Shown piece by piece: positions 9,455-19,007 of a DNA stretch of 64,000 nt (position 1 is its first letter; each line of letters opens with the position of its first letter). Origin of the DNA: Enterovibrio baiacu (GTDB taxonomy: Bacteria > Pseudomonadota > Gammaproteobacteria > Enterobacterales > Vibrionaceae). The DNA lies in assembly GCF_004120195.1 (NCBI RefSeq), contig NZ_SCHN01000013.1, positions 1-64,000 of the forward strand. Direction: 5' to 3'. Both the position numbers and the translations under genes were made by a program. Under the pieces are notes generated by a model. The model worked only from the letters and a program-made list of their open reading frames with translations, was not told the origin of the DNA and ran no database searches.

Positions 9455-10273
9455 ATGGAACAACGTACAGTCGCCTTCATTGGTGCAGGAAACATGGCGC
9501 GCTCTATCATTGCAGGCCTTGTGCAATCAGGTTATCCGGCATCGGCCATCACGGCAGTGAATCGTACGCCAGAAAAAAGCGCAGCGTTCCGTGAATCATT
9601 CGGCATCAATGCTAACGAGAATGCCATTGAAAGCGCGGCAAACGCCGATGTCGTCGTACTGGGTGTAAAACCTCAGGCCATGGCTGAGCTATTGGAAAGC
9701 ATGAAAAGCATCGATTGGCAGGGCAAATTGGTGATTTCTATCGCTGCGGGTATCTCTGTCGCACGCCTTTCAGACATGGCGGGCACCGAATTAAACCTTG
9801 TTCGTGTGATGCCAAACACACCTTCTTTGGTTGGCGAAGGTATGAGTGGGCTTTATGCGCCAGACTCTGTATCTGAAAATGATCGTGCCTTTGCCGGTCA
9901 ACTGCTTGAAGCTGTGGGTAAAGCTTGCTGGGTATCTGAAGAATCAGGTATCAACGGCATCATTGCCGCAGCGGGCAGTGCACCTGCGTATTTCTTCTTG
10001 TTTATGGAGGCCATGCAAGCGGAAGCTGAGCGTCAAGGCTTCGATAAACAAACCGCGAGAGCGCTGGTTCAACAATCTGCACTTGGCGCCGCAAAAATGG
10101 TGGTTGCCAACCCAGACATTGAACTGGCAACCTTACGTGAACAAGTGACGTCGAAGGGCGGCACAACCGCTCAAGCGTTGAGCGTTTTTAATAACAACCA
10201 ACTTCCAGAAACGGTTGCCGAAGCCATGCAAGCGGCGGTGCGTCGAGCGGAAGAAATGGAATCGCTATTTTAG
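9455..10273 (+). CDS. proC: Pyrroline-5-carboxylate reductase
   Basis: Last step of proline synthesis, NAD(P)H-dependent. The 272 residues begin with the Rossmann nucleotide motif FIGAGNMARSII and contain VRVMPNTPSLVGEGMSG and the C-terminal signature VTSKGGTTAQAL. It follows yggS by 75 bp and is followed closely by yggT. Confidence 0.97.
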   Translation: MEQRTVAFIGAGNMARSIIAGLVQSGYPASAITAVNRTPEKSAAFRESFGINANENAIESAANADVVVLGVKPQAMAELLESMKSIDWQGKLVISIAAGISVARLSDMAGTELNLVRVMPNTPSLVGEGMSGLYAPDSVSENDRAFAGQLLEAVGKACWVSEESGINGIIAAAGSAPAYFFLFMEAMQAEAERQGFDKQTARALVQQSALGAAKMVVANPDIELATLREQVTSKGGTTAQALSVFNNNQLPETVAEAMQAAVRRAEEMESLF

Positions 10274-10282
10274 GGCAACTTT

Positions 10283-10852
10283 ATGAACACAATGAATTTC
10301 CTCGTATCAACACTGTTCGATCTTTATATCATGGTGGTGTTGTTACGAGTTTGGCTACAATGGTCACGCGCTGATTTCTACAACCCATTTAGCCAGTTTG
10401 TCGTTAAAGCCACTCAACCTGTGGTTGCACCGCTTCGTCGTATTATTCCATCGATTGGTAGCTTTGATTTAGCCACCGTCCTGTTTGCCTTTGTCCTTTG
10501 TGTCGCGAAATTCTTCGTGCTGCAAATGGTGGCATCTGGTGGCCTTCCACCGTTTGACGCAAGTTACTTGCTGATCGGTCTGCTTGCATTGGTTAAAGCG
10601 GCGGGCGGTTTGCTGTTTTGGGTACTTATCCTTCGTGCAATCCTGAGCTGGGTAAGCCAAGGTCGTAATCCCATCGAATTCGTGATGATCCAACTGACCG
10701 AACCGTTGGTTGCACCAATCCGTAATGTACTGCCTTCACTGGGTGGTTTGGATTTGAGTGTGCTGGTGCTGTTTATTGTGCTGCAATTCCTGAACTTCCT
10801 GATCGGTGATTTGCTTAGCCCATACTTCGGCAACTTGTGGTTCGTACTGTAA
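10283..10852 (+). CDS. yggT: YggT family membrane protein
   Basis: Integral membrane protein of 189 residues with two similar halves, each with hydrophobic segments and the repeated pattern NPF or NPI ... PxVAPxRxxxPS. The family is linked to osmotic or ion homeostasis and cell division, but its biochemical role is unsettled. Nine bp separate it from proC and three from yggU, so this is an operon. Confidence 0.93.
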   Translation: MNTMNFLVSTLFDLYIMVVLLRVWLQWSRADFYNPFSQFVVKATQPVVAPLRRIIPSIGSFDLATVLFAFVLCVAKFFVLQMVASGGLPPFDASYLLIGLLALVKAAGGLLFWVLILRAILSWVSQGRNPIEFVMIQLTEPLVAPIRNVLPSLGGLDLSVLVLFIVLQFLNFLIGDLLSPYFGNLWFVL

Positions 10853-10855
10853 TTC

Positions 10856-11170
10856 ATGACGCGCGCCACCCGCCCTGCTTGGCATGAGAATGACGACCTG
10901 ATACTGCGTTTGTACATTCAACCAAAAGCCAGCAGAGATCAGTGGATGGGGCAACATGGCGAGGAAATAAAACTCGCCATTACCGCCCCACCTGTCGACG
11001 GCAAAGCGAACGCCCATCTCACCAAATTTCTCTCAAAACAATTTAAGGTCGCCAAAGGCCAAATTGACATTGAAAAGGGGGAGCTTGGGCGTCACAAGCA
11101 AGTCAGGATCCATGACCCCGTCATTTACCCCGATGCCATTAGTGATCTGATTTCCGCCCTCAAGCAGTAA
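10856..11170 (+). CDS. yggU: DUF167 protein YggU
   Basis: Small conserved protein (104 residues) of unknown function. It shows the family core [34 protein letters not shown] and [14 protein letters not shown]. It is tightly coupled to yggT. Confidence 0.93.
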   Translation: MTRATRPAWHENDDLILRLYIQPKASRDQWMGQHGEEIKLAITAPPVDGKANAHLTKFLSKQFKVAKGQIDIEKGELGRHKQVRIHDPVIYPDAISDLISALKQ

Positions 11171-11196
11171 TGTCTTTGTATCACCCAATATGTGAA

Positions 11197-11221
11197 AGAG
11201 TCAGCGCAACACGCTGACTCT
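11197..11221 (+). terminator. Hairpin after yggU
   Basis: AGAGTCAGCG pairs perfectly with CGCTGACTCT around CAACA, followed only by CGTTT. Likely a weak terminator or attenuator before the next gene. Confidence 0.5.
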
Positions 11222-11254
11222 CGTTTAACGAAACACCGTGATAAGGAAAGCACG

Positions 11255-11713
11255 ATGACCCGTTTCTTATGCCTCACTCGACGCATTCAATATGCCTTCT
11301 TCAGTGCGCTTTTGTTGATCCTTTCTCCGTCTGTTACCGCAGAGCAGTTCAAAAACATTGGCTCGTTAGAAGTGCATTATTCCGCACTGAATTCGACCTT
11401 CATCCCAGCAAAAATAGCGAAGACGTATGGCATCCAACGTGGCAGCCACAATGCGCTGATTAACATTGCGATACTCGACAAAGCCCAAGCTGGAAAACCC
11501 GCATTAACAGCCACCCTTGAAGGCACAGCCCGCAACTTACTTGGCACCAAAAAGCCGCTCACCTTTCGTGAAGTGAAAGAAGGTAAGGCCATCTACTACT
11601 TGGCAGAAGTGCGTTTCGCGAACGAAGAAAACCTTATCTTCGACATCGAGGTGCAAGCACAAGGCAATCGCGCAGGCAAACTCACCTTCCAACAGCAGTT
11701 CTATACTGACTAG
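11255..11713 (+). CDS. DUF4426 family secreted protein
   Basis: A 152-residue exported protein with a hydrophobic signal segment (FSALLLILSPSVTA) followed by AEQFKNIGSLEVHYSALNST, the beginning typical of DUF4426 proteins found between yggU and rdgB in vibrios. Function unknown. The ATG at 11255 is chosen because ATAAGGAAAG precedes it; an upstream in-frame ATG at 11192 would add 21 residues and lies in the hairpin region. Confidence 0.85.
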   Translation: MTRFLCLTRRIQYAFFSALLLILSPSVTAEQFKNIGSLEVHYSALNSTFIPAKIAKTYGIQRGSHNALINIAILDKAQAGKPALTATLEGTARNLLGTKKPLTFREVKEGKAIYYLAEVRFANEENLIFDIEVQAQGNRAGKLTFQQQFYTD

Positions 11714-11862
11714 CGTGGTAGATGACACCACATCACATTCAGGTATGATGGCGCTCACATGAAGCGCCATTTTTTATGGATGGCGATCAGACGACAATTT
11801 GCGTTTGCGCCAGTGCGCCCGTTGTGGGTATCAGCACGGGCAACACCTTCAGGAGTACAATG

Positions 11863-12477
11863 ATGAGCAAAGTGGTTCTCGCGACAGGCAATGCAGGAAA
11901 GGTCAAAGAAATGGCCGACCTTCTGCAAGATTTCGGCTTCGATGTGCTTGCACAAAGTGAGTTCGGCATCAGTGACGCTGATGAAACTGGAACCACCTTC
12001 ATCGAAAATGCCATCATCAAAGCACGCCACGCTGCCAAAGAAACAGGGCTTCCCGCCATTGCCGATGATTCAGGCTTAGAAGTGGATTACCTGCAAGGCG
12101 CGCCTGGCGTTTACAGCGCACGTTATGCAGGTGAAGGCCAAGGCGATCAAGCCAACATCGACAAGTTGCTCGAAAGCATGGCCAATGCTCCTGACGATCA
12201 ACGCAGTGCCCGTTTCCATTGCGTACTGGTGTACATGCGCCATGCGAACGACCCAACCCCTTTGGTCTGTCATGGCGTGTTTGAAGGCCACATTGCGCGT
12301 GAAGAATCTGGGACCAATGGCTTTGGTTATGACCCTGTATTCTGGGTAGAGAGCCACAACTGCACACTGGCAAACATTGAGCCTGCAGTGAAAAAGCAAA
12401 TGTCTCACCGAGGACAAGCGCTCAAGAAACTGTTCGCTGCGCTCAGTGAACGCATGCAATCCGAACAAGCGAAGTAA
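11863..12477 (+). CDS. rdgB: dITP/XTP pyrophosphatase (RdgB/HAM1)
   Basis: Removes non-canonical purine nucleoside triphosphates (dITP, XTP), keeping them out of DNA. From [17 protein letters not shown] the protein has 204 residues. Motifs include [25 protein letters not shown] and [12 protein letters not shown]. The AGGAG at 11851-11855 fits the ATG at 11863; the adjacent ATG at 11860 is possible. hemW starts 6 bp after the stop codon. Confidence 0.96.
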   Translation: MSKVVLATGNAGKVKEMADLLQDFGFDVLAQSEFGISDADETGTTFIENAIIKARHAAKETGLPAIADDSGLEVDYLQGAPGVYSARYAGEGQGDQANIDKLLESMANAPDDQRSARFHCVLVYMRHANDPTPLVCHGVFEGHIAREESGTNGFGYDPVFWVESHNCTLANIEPAVKKQMSHRGQALKKLFAALSERMQSEQAK

Positions 12478-12483
12478 ACTGAA

Positions 12484-13650
12484 ATGACAGACCACAACGT
12501 GGCGGCACACATTCCGCTAAGTCTTTACGTCCACATTCCTTGGTGTGTGCAGAAATGCCCGTACTGCGATTTCAACTCGCACACCTTGAAAGGCGAAGTA
12601 CCAGAGCGAGATTACATCGACGCCTTGTTGGATGATCTTCAACGCGACTTGGCTCGCTTCCAAGGCGTGAGTGGTCGAAAGCTTCATTCCATCTTCATCG
12701 GTGGCGGCACGCCAAGTCTGATGTCGCCAGAAGAAATCTCTCGCCTGCTGATAGGTATTGATGCGCAAATTCCGTTTAAAGACGGCATTGAAATCACCAT
12801 GGAAGCGAACCCAGGAACGGTCGAAGCGGATAAATTTATTGCGTATCAACAAGTGGGCGTAAACCGCATATCCATCGGCGTCCAAAGCTTTGATGACAAG
12901 AAGCTCGCACGCCTTGGCCGCATTCATGGTTCAGAAGAAGCAAAACGCGCTGCAACGTTAGCCCATGAAGCGGGATTGAACAGTTTCAATTTGGATTTGA
13001 TGCACGGCCTGCCCGATCAAACCCTTGAAGGGGCGCTTGACGATCTTAAACAAGCCATTGCACTGAACCCGCCGCACTTGTCTTGGTATCAGCTCACCAT
13101 TGAGCCCAATACCCAGTACTACTCCAAGCCACCCACACTGCCGGATGACGATGACCTTTGGGACATTTTTGAAAAAGGCCATGTGCTGCTGAGTGAGGCA
13201 GGCTATGTACAATACGAAACATCGGGATACAGCAAGCCGGGATATCAGTGCCAGCACAACCTGAATTACTGGCGTTTTGGCGACTATCTTGGCATTGGCT
13301 GTGGCGCACACGGCAAAATCACCGCCGAAAATGGTGCCGTACAGCGCACAGTAAAAGTGAAACACCCACGCGGTTATCTCGATCTTGAGAAAGAATACCT
13401 CAGCGAATTGCATATAGTGGAGTCTGATGAATTGCCGTTTGAATTCTTCATGAACCGATTCCGATTGGTAGAGGCTTGTCCGAAAGAGGACTTTCCTGCA
13501 CGCACGGGATTGCCGCTGGATGTGATCAAAGCACCTATCGATAACGCTATCGAGCAAGGGCTTCTCAGCGAAACTGACACACACTGGCAAGTGACACAAA
13601 AAGGTCGCCTGTTCTTGAACGACTTGCTTTCCGGCTTCATCGACGAGTAA
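12484..13650 (+). CDS. hemW: HemW, radical SAM heme chaperone
   Basis: HemW is related to coproporphyrinogen dehydrogenase HemN but acts as a heme-binding protein. The 388 residues carry the radical-SAM cluster motif CVQKCPYC (C21, C25, C28) with the preceding YVHIPW, then FIGGGTPSLM and NRISIGVQSFDDKKLARLGR. It is co-transcribed with rdgB, the conserved vibrio and E. coli arrangement. Confidence 0.95.
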   Translation: MTDHNVAAHIPLSLYVHIPWCVQKCPYCDFNSHTLKGEVPERDYIDALLDDLQRDLARFQGVSGRKLHSIFIGGGTPSLMSPEEISRLLIGIDAQIPFKDGIEITMEANPGTVEADKFIAYQQVGVNRISIGVQSFDDKKLARLGRIHGSEEAKRAATLAHEAGLNSFNLDLMHGLPDQTLEGALDDLKQAIALNPPHLSWYQLTIEPNTQYYSKPPTLPDDDDLWDIFEKGHVLLSEAGYVQYETSGYSKPGYQCQHNLNYWRFGDYLGIGCGAHGKITAENGAVQRTVKVKHPRGYLDLEKEYLSELHIVESDELPFEFFMNRFRLVEACPKEDFPARTGLPLDVIKAPIDNAIEQGLLSETDTHWQVTQKGRLFLNDLLSGFIDE

Positions 13651-13700
13651 AGGCAGCGAATAACGCTGTCTTTATACGAAGGGAAGACACCTTCCCTTCG
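13651..13700 (+). terminator. Two consecutive hairpins after hemW
   Basis: The first stem is AGGCAGCG with CGCTGTCT (13651-13671, one G-U pair), followed by TTATA. The second is CGAAGGGAAG with CTTCCCTTCG (13677-13700, perfect). Neither has a long T run, but together they likely separate hemW from the next gene. Confidence 0.55.
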
Positions 13701-13743
13701 TGTTGATCTTCGCCAAACGGCAAAGCCAAGGACAGCGTTGTAG

Positions 13744-15777
13744 ATGAAGAAGTATCTGTTTGCCCTGAGTGTAATCGCATGGCTGCCACTCACCGATATT
13801 GCGCTCGCCGCAACATCCGGCAGCACCTCACCCAGCCATGCCTCACCGCATGCCTCAAAACATGCATCCCAAAGCATTGGCACCATTTTCGGCAACCTGC
13901 CTCAATGGGTCGCCCCCATTTCAGCCATCCCCGCGTTCGACGAAAAAGGCCACCACTACGATCAGCAATATCTGTTGGTTGATAAGCAATTGAACCTTTC
14001 GGTGGCTAAGCCCGTCATGTATAAGCGCTACGCCAGCAAGGTGGTGTCCATCAAAGGGGTAGAGTCAGCCTCACAAATCTCTATCGATTTCGACCCAGCT
14101 TATCAGCACGTCTTGGTTCACCGCCTAGAGATTGTCAGAGACGGCAAAGTTATCGATCGCAAGAAAAGCGCCAAAACCTCGCAGTTTAAGCGTGAAGTCG
14201 ACCTCGATGCTTTGCTCTATAACGGCGAAGAAACCTTGCATATCGTGCTAGATGACGTCCAAGTCGGCGACGTTATTGATTACAGCTACACACTCACTGG
14301 CTATAACCCTGTTTTTGGCGATCATCGAGAGTGGTACATCAAATCGGGTTGGGCAACCAGTGTTGCCCTGACCAATACGCGCGTCATCGTGCCAAAAAAC
14401 AGCCCGATAGCCGTGACCAACCTTGAGGACAAAGGAAAAGGCACACTGACCACCACTCAGCAAGCAAACACCACGGTTTACCATTATCGCGAAGAAAACG
14501 GCCTGTATGATTTTGATGAATCAGAGCAACCACGCTGGTATAACCCCTACCCCTACCTGCATATTTCCAGCTACAAAGATTGGCAGGATGTGGTGAATTG
14601 GGCGCTGCCTTTGTATCAAGCCACCCCGGAAGACGAAGAAGTACAAGCGCTGGTTAGCGACATTCGAGAGACCTACCCTGCCGACATTCAACGGCAAGTG
14701 GTGGCGGCGATTCACTTTGTGCAAAACAACATTCGCTACTTAGGCGAAGAGAACGGCATTGGCTCGCACAAGCCTCGCCCACCCGCTCAAATCGTGGCGC
14801 AAGGGTATGGTGACTGTAAAGACAAAGCCTTGCTGCTGGTGTCTATGCTCAATGCACTTGGCATTGATGCTTACCCCGCCTTGGTCGATACCTACTGGCG
14901 CGATCAACTCAACGAACAGCCCGCAGCGCCTTACAGCTTTAACCATGTGATTGTGCAAATCGACTTCGGCGGAAAGCCCATGTGGATTGATGCCACGCGC
15001 ACGCACCAAGGCAGTAAACTCACCACCATGGCGCAATCACAATTGGGTTACGCCCTCGTGCTCAAACCCGGTGAGCGTACTCTGCAAACCATGCTCAAAC
15101 CCGGCCAAGACGTGATTCAAGATGTTGAGCAAAAGTTCGTGGTGAACCATGCTGACAAGAAAAGCTACCTGACGGTGAAAACCACTTACCGCGGCATTGA
15201 AGCTGAACAATGGCGTCGCTATTTGGAATCAAAGCCATTAGGTGAACTTGGGGAAGAGTACGCCAACTACTACGCCAGTTACTTTGAAGCGCTCGATCTT
15301 CTCAGACCGCTGACGATCACCGATGATCCAAACCAAAATGAACTAACCTTGCATGAAGCTTACGCCGTAGAGGGTTTATGGTCGAAAGACGACGACACCT
15401 ATGTCTTCGTGATTTCCGGTGACATCGTGGATGATTACTTGGTGAAACCCGATTTGATCCGCCGTAAAACCCCTTTCCGTTATGGAACAGAAGGCGCGGT
15501 GCATCAAAAGATCCAAATCAGTTTGCCGGAAACGTGGAACATCACGCCATCTAAGCATTCTGTCGATAGCCCTTTTTTCGAGTTCACGTCATCCCTCAAA
15601 GCCGTGTCTGGACCGGGGGATTCATTGCTCGATAAAACCTATGTCGAAGCCGATTATTACTACCGTGCGAAAGCACGACACGTAAAAGCCAGCGAACTGC
15701 GCCAGTACCTTCGTCATGTTGATGATGCGTGGAATAACGTGGATTACGAGTTTACGTATCGACCGAATACGCCGTAA
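13744..15777 (+). CDS. Secreted DUF3857 / transglutaminase-like protein
   Basis: A 677-residue protein with an N-terminal signal segment (LFALSVIAWLPLTDIALA) and a Ser/His/Ala-rich linker, then a DUF3857 domain (about 90-290), a transglutaminase-like domain (about 300-430) and a C-terminal beta region. The putative papain-like triad is visible: C358 in QGYGDCKDKALLL, H401 in YSFNHVIVQ and D416 in MWIDATRTHQ. DUF3857-transglutaminase proteins are exported and their substrates are unknown. The ATG lacks a strong ribosome-binding site. An octamer array begins at the base after the stop codon, so it would be transcribed as the 3' UTR. Confidence 0.85.
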   Translation: MKKYLFALSVIAWLPLTDIALAATSGSTSPSHASPHASKHASQSIGTIFGNLPQWVAPISAIPAFDEKGHHYDQQYLLVDKQLNLSVAKPVMYKRYASKVVSIKGVESASQISIDFDPAYQHVLVHRLEIVRDGKVIDRKKSAKTSQFKREVDLDALLYNGEETLHIVLDDVQVGDVIDYSYTLTGYNPVFGDHREWYIKSGWATSVALTNTRVIVPKNSPIAVTNLEDKGKGTLTTTQQANTTVYHYREENGLYDFDESEQPRWYNPYPYLHISSYKDWQDVVNWALPLYQATPEDEEVQALVSDIRETYPADIQRQVVAAIHFVQNNIRYLGEENGIGSHKPRPPAQIVAQGYGDCKDKALLLVSMLNALGIDAYPALVDTYWRDQLNEQPAAPYSFNHVIVQIDFGGKPMWIDATRTHQGSKLTTMAQSQLGYALVLKPGERTLQTMLKPGQDVIQDVEQKFVVNHADKKSYLTVKTTYRGIEAEQWRRYLESKPLGELGEEYANYYASYFEALDLLRPLTITDDPNQNELTLHEAYAVEGLWSKDDDTYVFVISGDIVDDYLVKPDLIRRKTPFRYGTEGAVHQKIQISLPETWNITPSKHSVDSPFFEFTSSLKAVSGPGDSLLDKTYVEADYYYRAKARHVKASELRQYLRHVDDAWNNVDYEFTYRPNTP

Positions 15778-15847
15778 GCGAGATTGCGAGATTGCGAGAT
15801 TGCGAGATTGCGAGATTGCGAGATTGCGAGATTGCGAGATTGCGAGA
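15778..15847 (+). repeat. Tandem octamer array, unit GCGAGATT
   Basis: Eight perfect copies of GCGAGATT (15778-15841) plus a six-base partial unit. It starts immediately after the stop codon of the DUF3857 gene and lies before the terminator at 15878. A second array of the same unit in the same orientation lies at 35073. There are no spacers, so it is not a CRISPR array. Confidence 0.97.
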
Positions 15848-15877
15848 AAAGCATAATGCGACGTAAAGATGGCGCAT

Positions 15878-15907
15878 AAAAAAACGCGGAATGCTCCGCG
15901 TTTTTTT
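15878..15907. terminator. Bidirectional terminator
   Basis: A run of A, then ACGCGGA, loop ATGC, TCCGCGT and a run of T. It serves both the DUF3857 gene (plus) and yggN (minus). Confidence 0.9.
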
Positions 15908-15928
15908 ATGTTTATCAAGGTGGTAAAC

Positions 15929-16690
15929 CTACAACATGGTGACGGTTTTCCAACCTGACAGAGCAGGGATCAGCTGTTGAATGTTCTCTTCCTGAACCTG
16001 CCAATCAGACAAGCGTGCACACACATCCTGACGAACGGCTTGCGTGCGATGACGCTGCGTTTTCACTTCATCCGTCAGCTTGTTTTGCAGTGACGCCATT
16101 TTGCTAGAGATATAAGACAGCTTGTTTGGCTTGTCAGCACTCAGCGTTGCAATGTCATTCAAGCCACGGCTTGAGACAGTGGCAATCAGTTGCGGCACGC
16201 TCGCTTCTAACTCTTTCACCGTCATGGTCAACGCTTCGTGATTCAGCATCGGGCTTCGGTCAGAACCATAAAAAGAGGTCACCACACGGTTTTGCAAATG
16301 TTGGTGGAACTGACCCAACTCGCCGCGCAATGAACTTTTCTCGCCCAGCTCATTGGCAATCACGCCATCCAGCGCGCGCCAAGACGTTTGCAGCTCGTTA
16401 GACAATGAGCGGCTGATGTAAGGCAAATCGTTACGAATGGTTTTGTTGTAGGCCGACAAAGAGGCGCGCTGCTGATCAGACAGCGCCACTTTGTGCACGT
16501 CGAAGAACAGGCTGCCATTCGACTCAATACGGAATGTGTTGTTATTGCGTTCGATCACCAAGCTATCGGCATCAATCGCAATGTCGCTATGCAGCTGAGG
16601 ACGACAGGTTTCTGCGCTCACAAACATTGGTAGTGTCGCCAATAGAACGGCAATAGATTTCACGAGATTCGATACGTTCATTTTAACCAT
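15929..16690 (-). CDS. yggN: DUF2884 family protein YggN
   Basis: Exported protein of unknown function, 253 residues. It has a signal peptide (VKSIAVLLATLPMFVSA) followed by ETCRPQLHSDIAID, then a helical region rich in charged residues. Family, signal peptide and position beside glsA and trmB match YggN of E. coli. The ATG at 16690 is chosen because AAAGGAG lies 8 to 9 bases upstream. Confidence 0.85.
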   Translation of the reverse strand: MVKMNVSNLVKSIAVLLATLPMFVSAETCRPQLHSDIAIDADSLVIERNNNTFRIESNGSLFFDVHKVALSDQQRASLSAYNKTIRNDLPYISRSLSNELQTSWRALDGVIANELGEKSSLRGELGQFHQHLQNRVVTSFYGSDRSPMLNHEALTMTVKELEASVPQLIATVSSRGLNDIATLSADKPNKLSYISSKMASLQNKLTDEVKTQRHRTQAVRQDVCARLSDWQVQEENIQQLIPALSGWKTVTML

Positions 16691-16789
16691 GCTCACTCTC
16701 CTTTATCTGGTGCTCAGCACCAGCAGCATTCCCAAAAAGACTGTCTCAATGCCGTGATAAGTCACCGCATTGCAACACCCTTCGGTGCT

Positions 16790-17710
16790 TTAGAATATTG
16801 AACGTCCGATGCGCTCGGCCAACAGTTCTAGTGCTGCTGTGCCTGCTAATGAGTTACCGGAAGGATCGAGTTCTGGAGACCAGACACAAATCGACATTTC
16901 TCCCGGTACGATCGCTACGATCCCGCCTCCGACGCCAGATTTCCCCGGCATGCCAACTCGGTAGGCAAACTCCCCTGCACCGTCGTACAAACCACAGGTT
17001 GCGAGTAACGCATTGACCTGCTTACTCTGAGTCTGGCTGACAATTGTTTTTTCTGCGCCTAAAGGAAGTCCCTTATTTGCCAAATAGTTAAACGTTTTTG
17101 CCAGATCGACACAGCTCATGCGGAGTGCGCAGTAATGAAAATAATTTGAAAGCACAGGCATCACATCATTGTCGAAGTTGCCAAAGGCACGCATCAAATA
17201 CGCAATCGATGCGTTGCGATCACTGTGTTCCATTTCAGACGTTGCGACGCTTTTGTCGTAACAAAGATGGGGGTTGCCAGACAGCATACGTACGAATTCC
17301 AGCATACGCTGACGCGGGGCGGATAAACGGCTGTGTAGCATGTCGCAGACCACCAGCGCACCCGCATTAATAAACGGATTACGCGGGATCCCTTGTTCCA
17401 TTTCCAACTGGATCATGGAGTTAAACGCTTGACCGGATGGCTCTTTGCCCACGCGCTGCCAAATCTCAGCAGGCAGATAATTTTGCAGGGCCAGTGTTAA
17501 GCTCAACACCTTAGAGATAGATTGAATGGAGAACGCTTCTTGTGCGTCACCCGCAGTGATGATTTCGCCGTCGTTATAACAAACGGCAATGCCTAGTTTA
17601 TCCGCCGGCACGTTTTCGAGTGCAGGGATATAATTGGCAACACGACCTTGTCCAATTAATGGGCGAACTTCTTCTAGGATCTCGCTCAACAGCTCTGGGC
17701 TTGGTTTCAT
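16790..17710 (-). CDS. glsA: Glutaminase
   Basis: Hydrolyses glutamine to glutamate and ammonia; beta-lactamase-fold family with a Ser-x-x-Lys active site. The 306 residues show the SISK motif in [26 protein letters not shown], and [13 protein letters not shown] near the C-terminus. The ATG at 17710 follows GGAG at a proper distance; a GTG three bases upstream is less likely. It lies downstream of trmB on the same strand but behind a terminator. Confidence 0.96.
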   Translation of the reverse strand: MKPSPELLSEILEEVRPLIGQGRVANYIPALENVPADKLGIAVCYNDGEIITAGDAQEAFSIQSISKVLSLTLALQNYLPAEIWQRVGKEPSGQAFNSMIQLEMEQGIPRNPFINAGALVVCDMLHSRLSAPRQRMLEFVRMLSGNPHLCYDKSVATSEMEHSDRNASIAYLMRAFGNFDNDVMPVLSNYFHYCALRMSCVDLAKTFNYLANKGLPLGAEKTIVSQTQSKQVNALLATCGLYDGAGEFAYRVGMPGKSGVGGGIVAIVPGEMSICVWSPELDPSGNSLAGTAALELLAERIGRSIF

Positions 17711-17727
17711 CACTATCTCCAGTGTTC

Positions 17728-17753
17728 AAAAAAGCCAACGCGAGGTTGGCTTT
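17728..17753 (-). terminator. Terminator of trmB (minus strand)
   Basis: On the minus strand AAAGCCAAC pairs with GTTGGCTTT around CTCGC and is followed by a run of T. It lies between trmB and glsA. Confidence 0.85.
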
Positions 17754-17814
17754 AAATCATTCTCCGATATGCACATTACAGTGTCGCGCCGCGAATAAAG
17801 GTATGAGTTTTTTC

Positions 17815-18531
17815 TTATTCTGTACGGGCGTACTTCATGTCCCATACGCCGTGACCCAAACGATGGCCACGCGCTTCGAATTTCGTCAATGGACGATCAT
17901 CTGGGCGAGGGATGTAAGAACCGTCAGTTGCCGTGTTCTTGTAACCCGGTGCAACGTCCATCACTTCAACCATATGTTCAGCATAGTTTTCCCAGTCAGT
18001 TGCCATATGGAAAATGCCATCAATTTTTAGCTTATCACGCAGCATTTGAACGAATTCAGGCTGAACGATACGGCGCTTGTGGTGACGCGCTTTGTGCCAA
18101 GGGTCTGGGAAGAACAGTTGAACCGTTTCCAGGCTTGCGATTGGCAGCATGTGCTCGAACACTTCTACCGCGTCATGACACATAACACGCAGGTTGGTCA
18201 CGCCAGCATCGCGAGCTGCCATCAAACATGCACCCACACCTGGGCTGTGCACTTCAATGCCCACAAAGTTTTTCTCTGGCGCGTTCTTCGCCATTTCAAC
18301 CAGTGATGCGCCCATACCAAAACCGATCTCTAGAACAACAGGATTGTTGTTGCCGAAAACCTCAGCCCAATCCAGTTGTTTCTCCTCGAAATCAATACCC
18401 ATGGTTGGCCAGCAATCGTTCATTGCTTGCTCTTGGCCTTTGGTCAAACGACCTTCACGGCGTACAAAGCTTCTAATTCTACGAAGAATTTTGCCGTCTT
18501 CGGTCAATTCGGTTTTGGTAACTTCAGTCAT
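17815..18531 (-). CDS. trmB: tRNA (guanine-N7)-methyltransferase
   Basis: Makes m7G46 in tRNA variable loops. The 238 residues contain the SAM-binding glycine loop [29 protein letters not shown] and [14 protein letters not shown], the family signature. It is divergent from mutY, as in E. coli, but with a repeat element inserted in the intergenic region. Confidence 0.97.
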   Translation of the reverse strand: MTEVTKTELTEDGKILRRIRSFVRREGRLTKGQEQAMNDCWPTMGIDFEEKQLDWAEVFGNNNPVVLEIGFGMGASLVEMAKNAPEKNFVGIEVHSPGVGACLMAARDAGVTNLRVMCHDAVEVFEHMLPIASLETVQLFFPDPWHKARHHKRRIVQPEFVQMLRDKLKIDGIFHMATDWENYAEHMVEVMDVAPGYKNTATDGSYIPRPDDRPLTKFEARGHRLGHGVWDMKYARTE

Positions 18532-18680
18532 TCTCTATGCCTGTAACTCAGTAACGAAGAAAAGTTAAGCGGATCGCGCATTATCCAAAGATCGAGCAAG
18601 TGTGCAAGCCTGATCATTTGACGGCACGTATCTTACCTGAGATGCCTACAAGTTTGCGGCCTTTTTCTGCACAGACTTAT

Positions 18681-18944
18681 TATACCCAAACAACCTCAAG
18701 GTGCCTGTTCAGCGAGAGTTTGTTGGCTGGCAGGCGCGGCGCTGAATTGAAAACATAGTTGCTCTACGTTAAAACTCCGCAACAAAGCATGGCAGCCAAC
18801 AAAACTCGCCCTTTGGGAGCCTCTCATTTCGCTCACTTTTTTGTCAAAAAACCTCAAAATGGCGCACCATTACTGTGGTTTTCCTCCTCACATTTAACCA
18901 AATGAGAAGCTCTGAATCCTGCATCTTGAGGTTATTTGGGTATA
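18681..18944. mobile_element. MITE-like inverted-repeat element, 264 bp
   Basis: The left end TATACCCAAACAACCTCAAG and the inverted right end differ at one base in 20, and similarity continues inward (GTGC..TTCAG against ATGC..TTCAG). A nested inverted pair lies inside: GTTTGTTGGCTGGCA near 18718 against TGGCAGCCAACAAAAC near 18790. No long open reading frame fills it, so it is non-autonomous. A clear target duplication is not visible; AGACT occurs on both sides but is not flush with the left end. It separates trmB from mutY, and part of the same terminal sequence recurs at 40155. The flanking stretches 18532-18680 and 18945-19007 show nothing else I can identify. Confidence 0.7.
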
Positions 18945-19007
18945 GACTGTTGCACGAGCAATCTCGTGGGCAACGCCCCCAATAAAGATAACAAAAGAGC
19001 GAGCAAA

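Noticed and set aside
15778..15847. CRISPR array.
   Set aside because: Units are directly adjacent octamers without spacers, and there are no cas genes.
15622..15918. Minus-strand open frame running through the octamer array (repeats of LAISQSRN).
   Set aside because: The octamer unit has no stop codon in any frame, so long open frames through it are automatic. No ribosome-binding site or family resemblance.
18681..18944. Integron attC/VCR-type repeat.
   Set aside because: The ends lack the attC core-site motifs, and there is no cassette array or integrase.
18936..19007. N-terminal extension of MutY from ATG 18936.
   Set aside because: The extra 24 codons come from the end and flank of the repeat element and are not conserved; GTG 19008 matches the family start.
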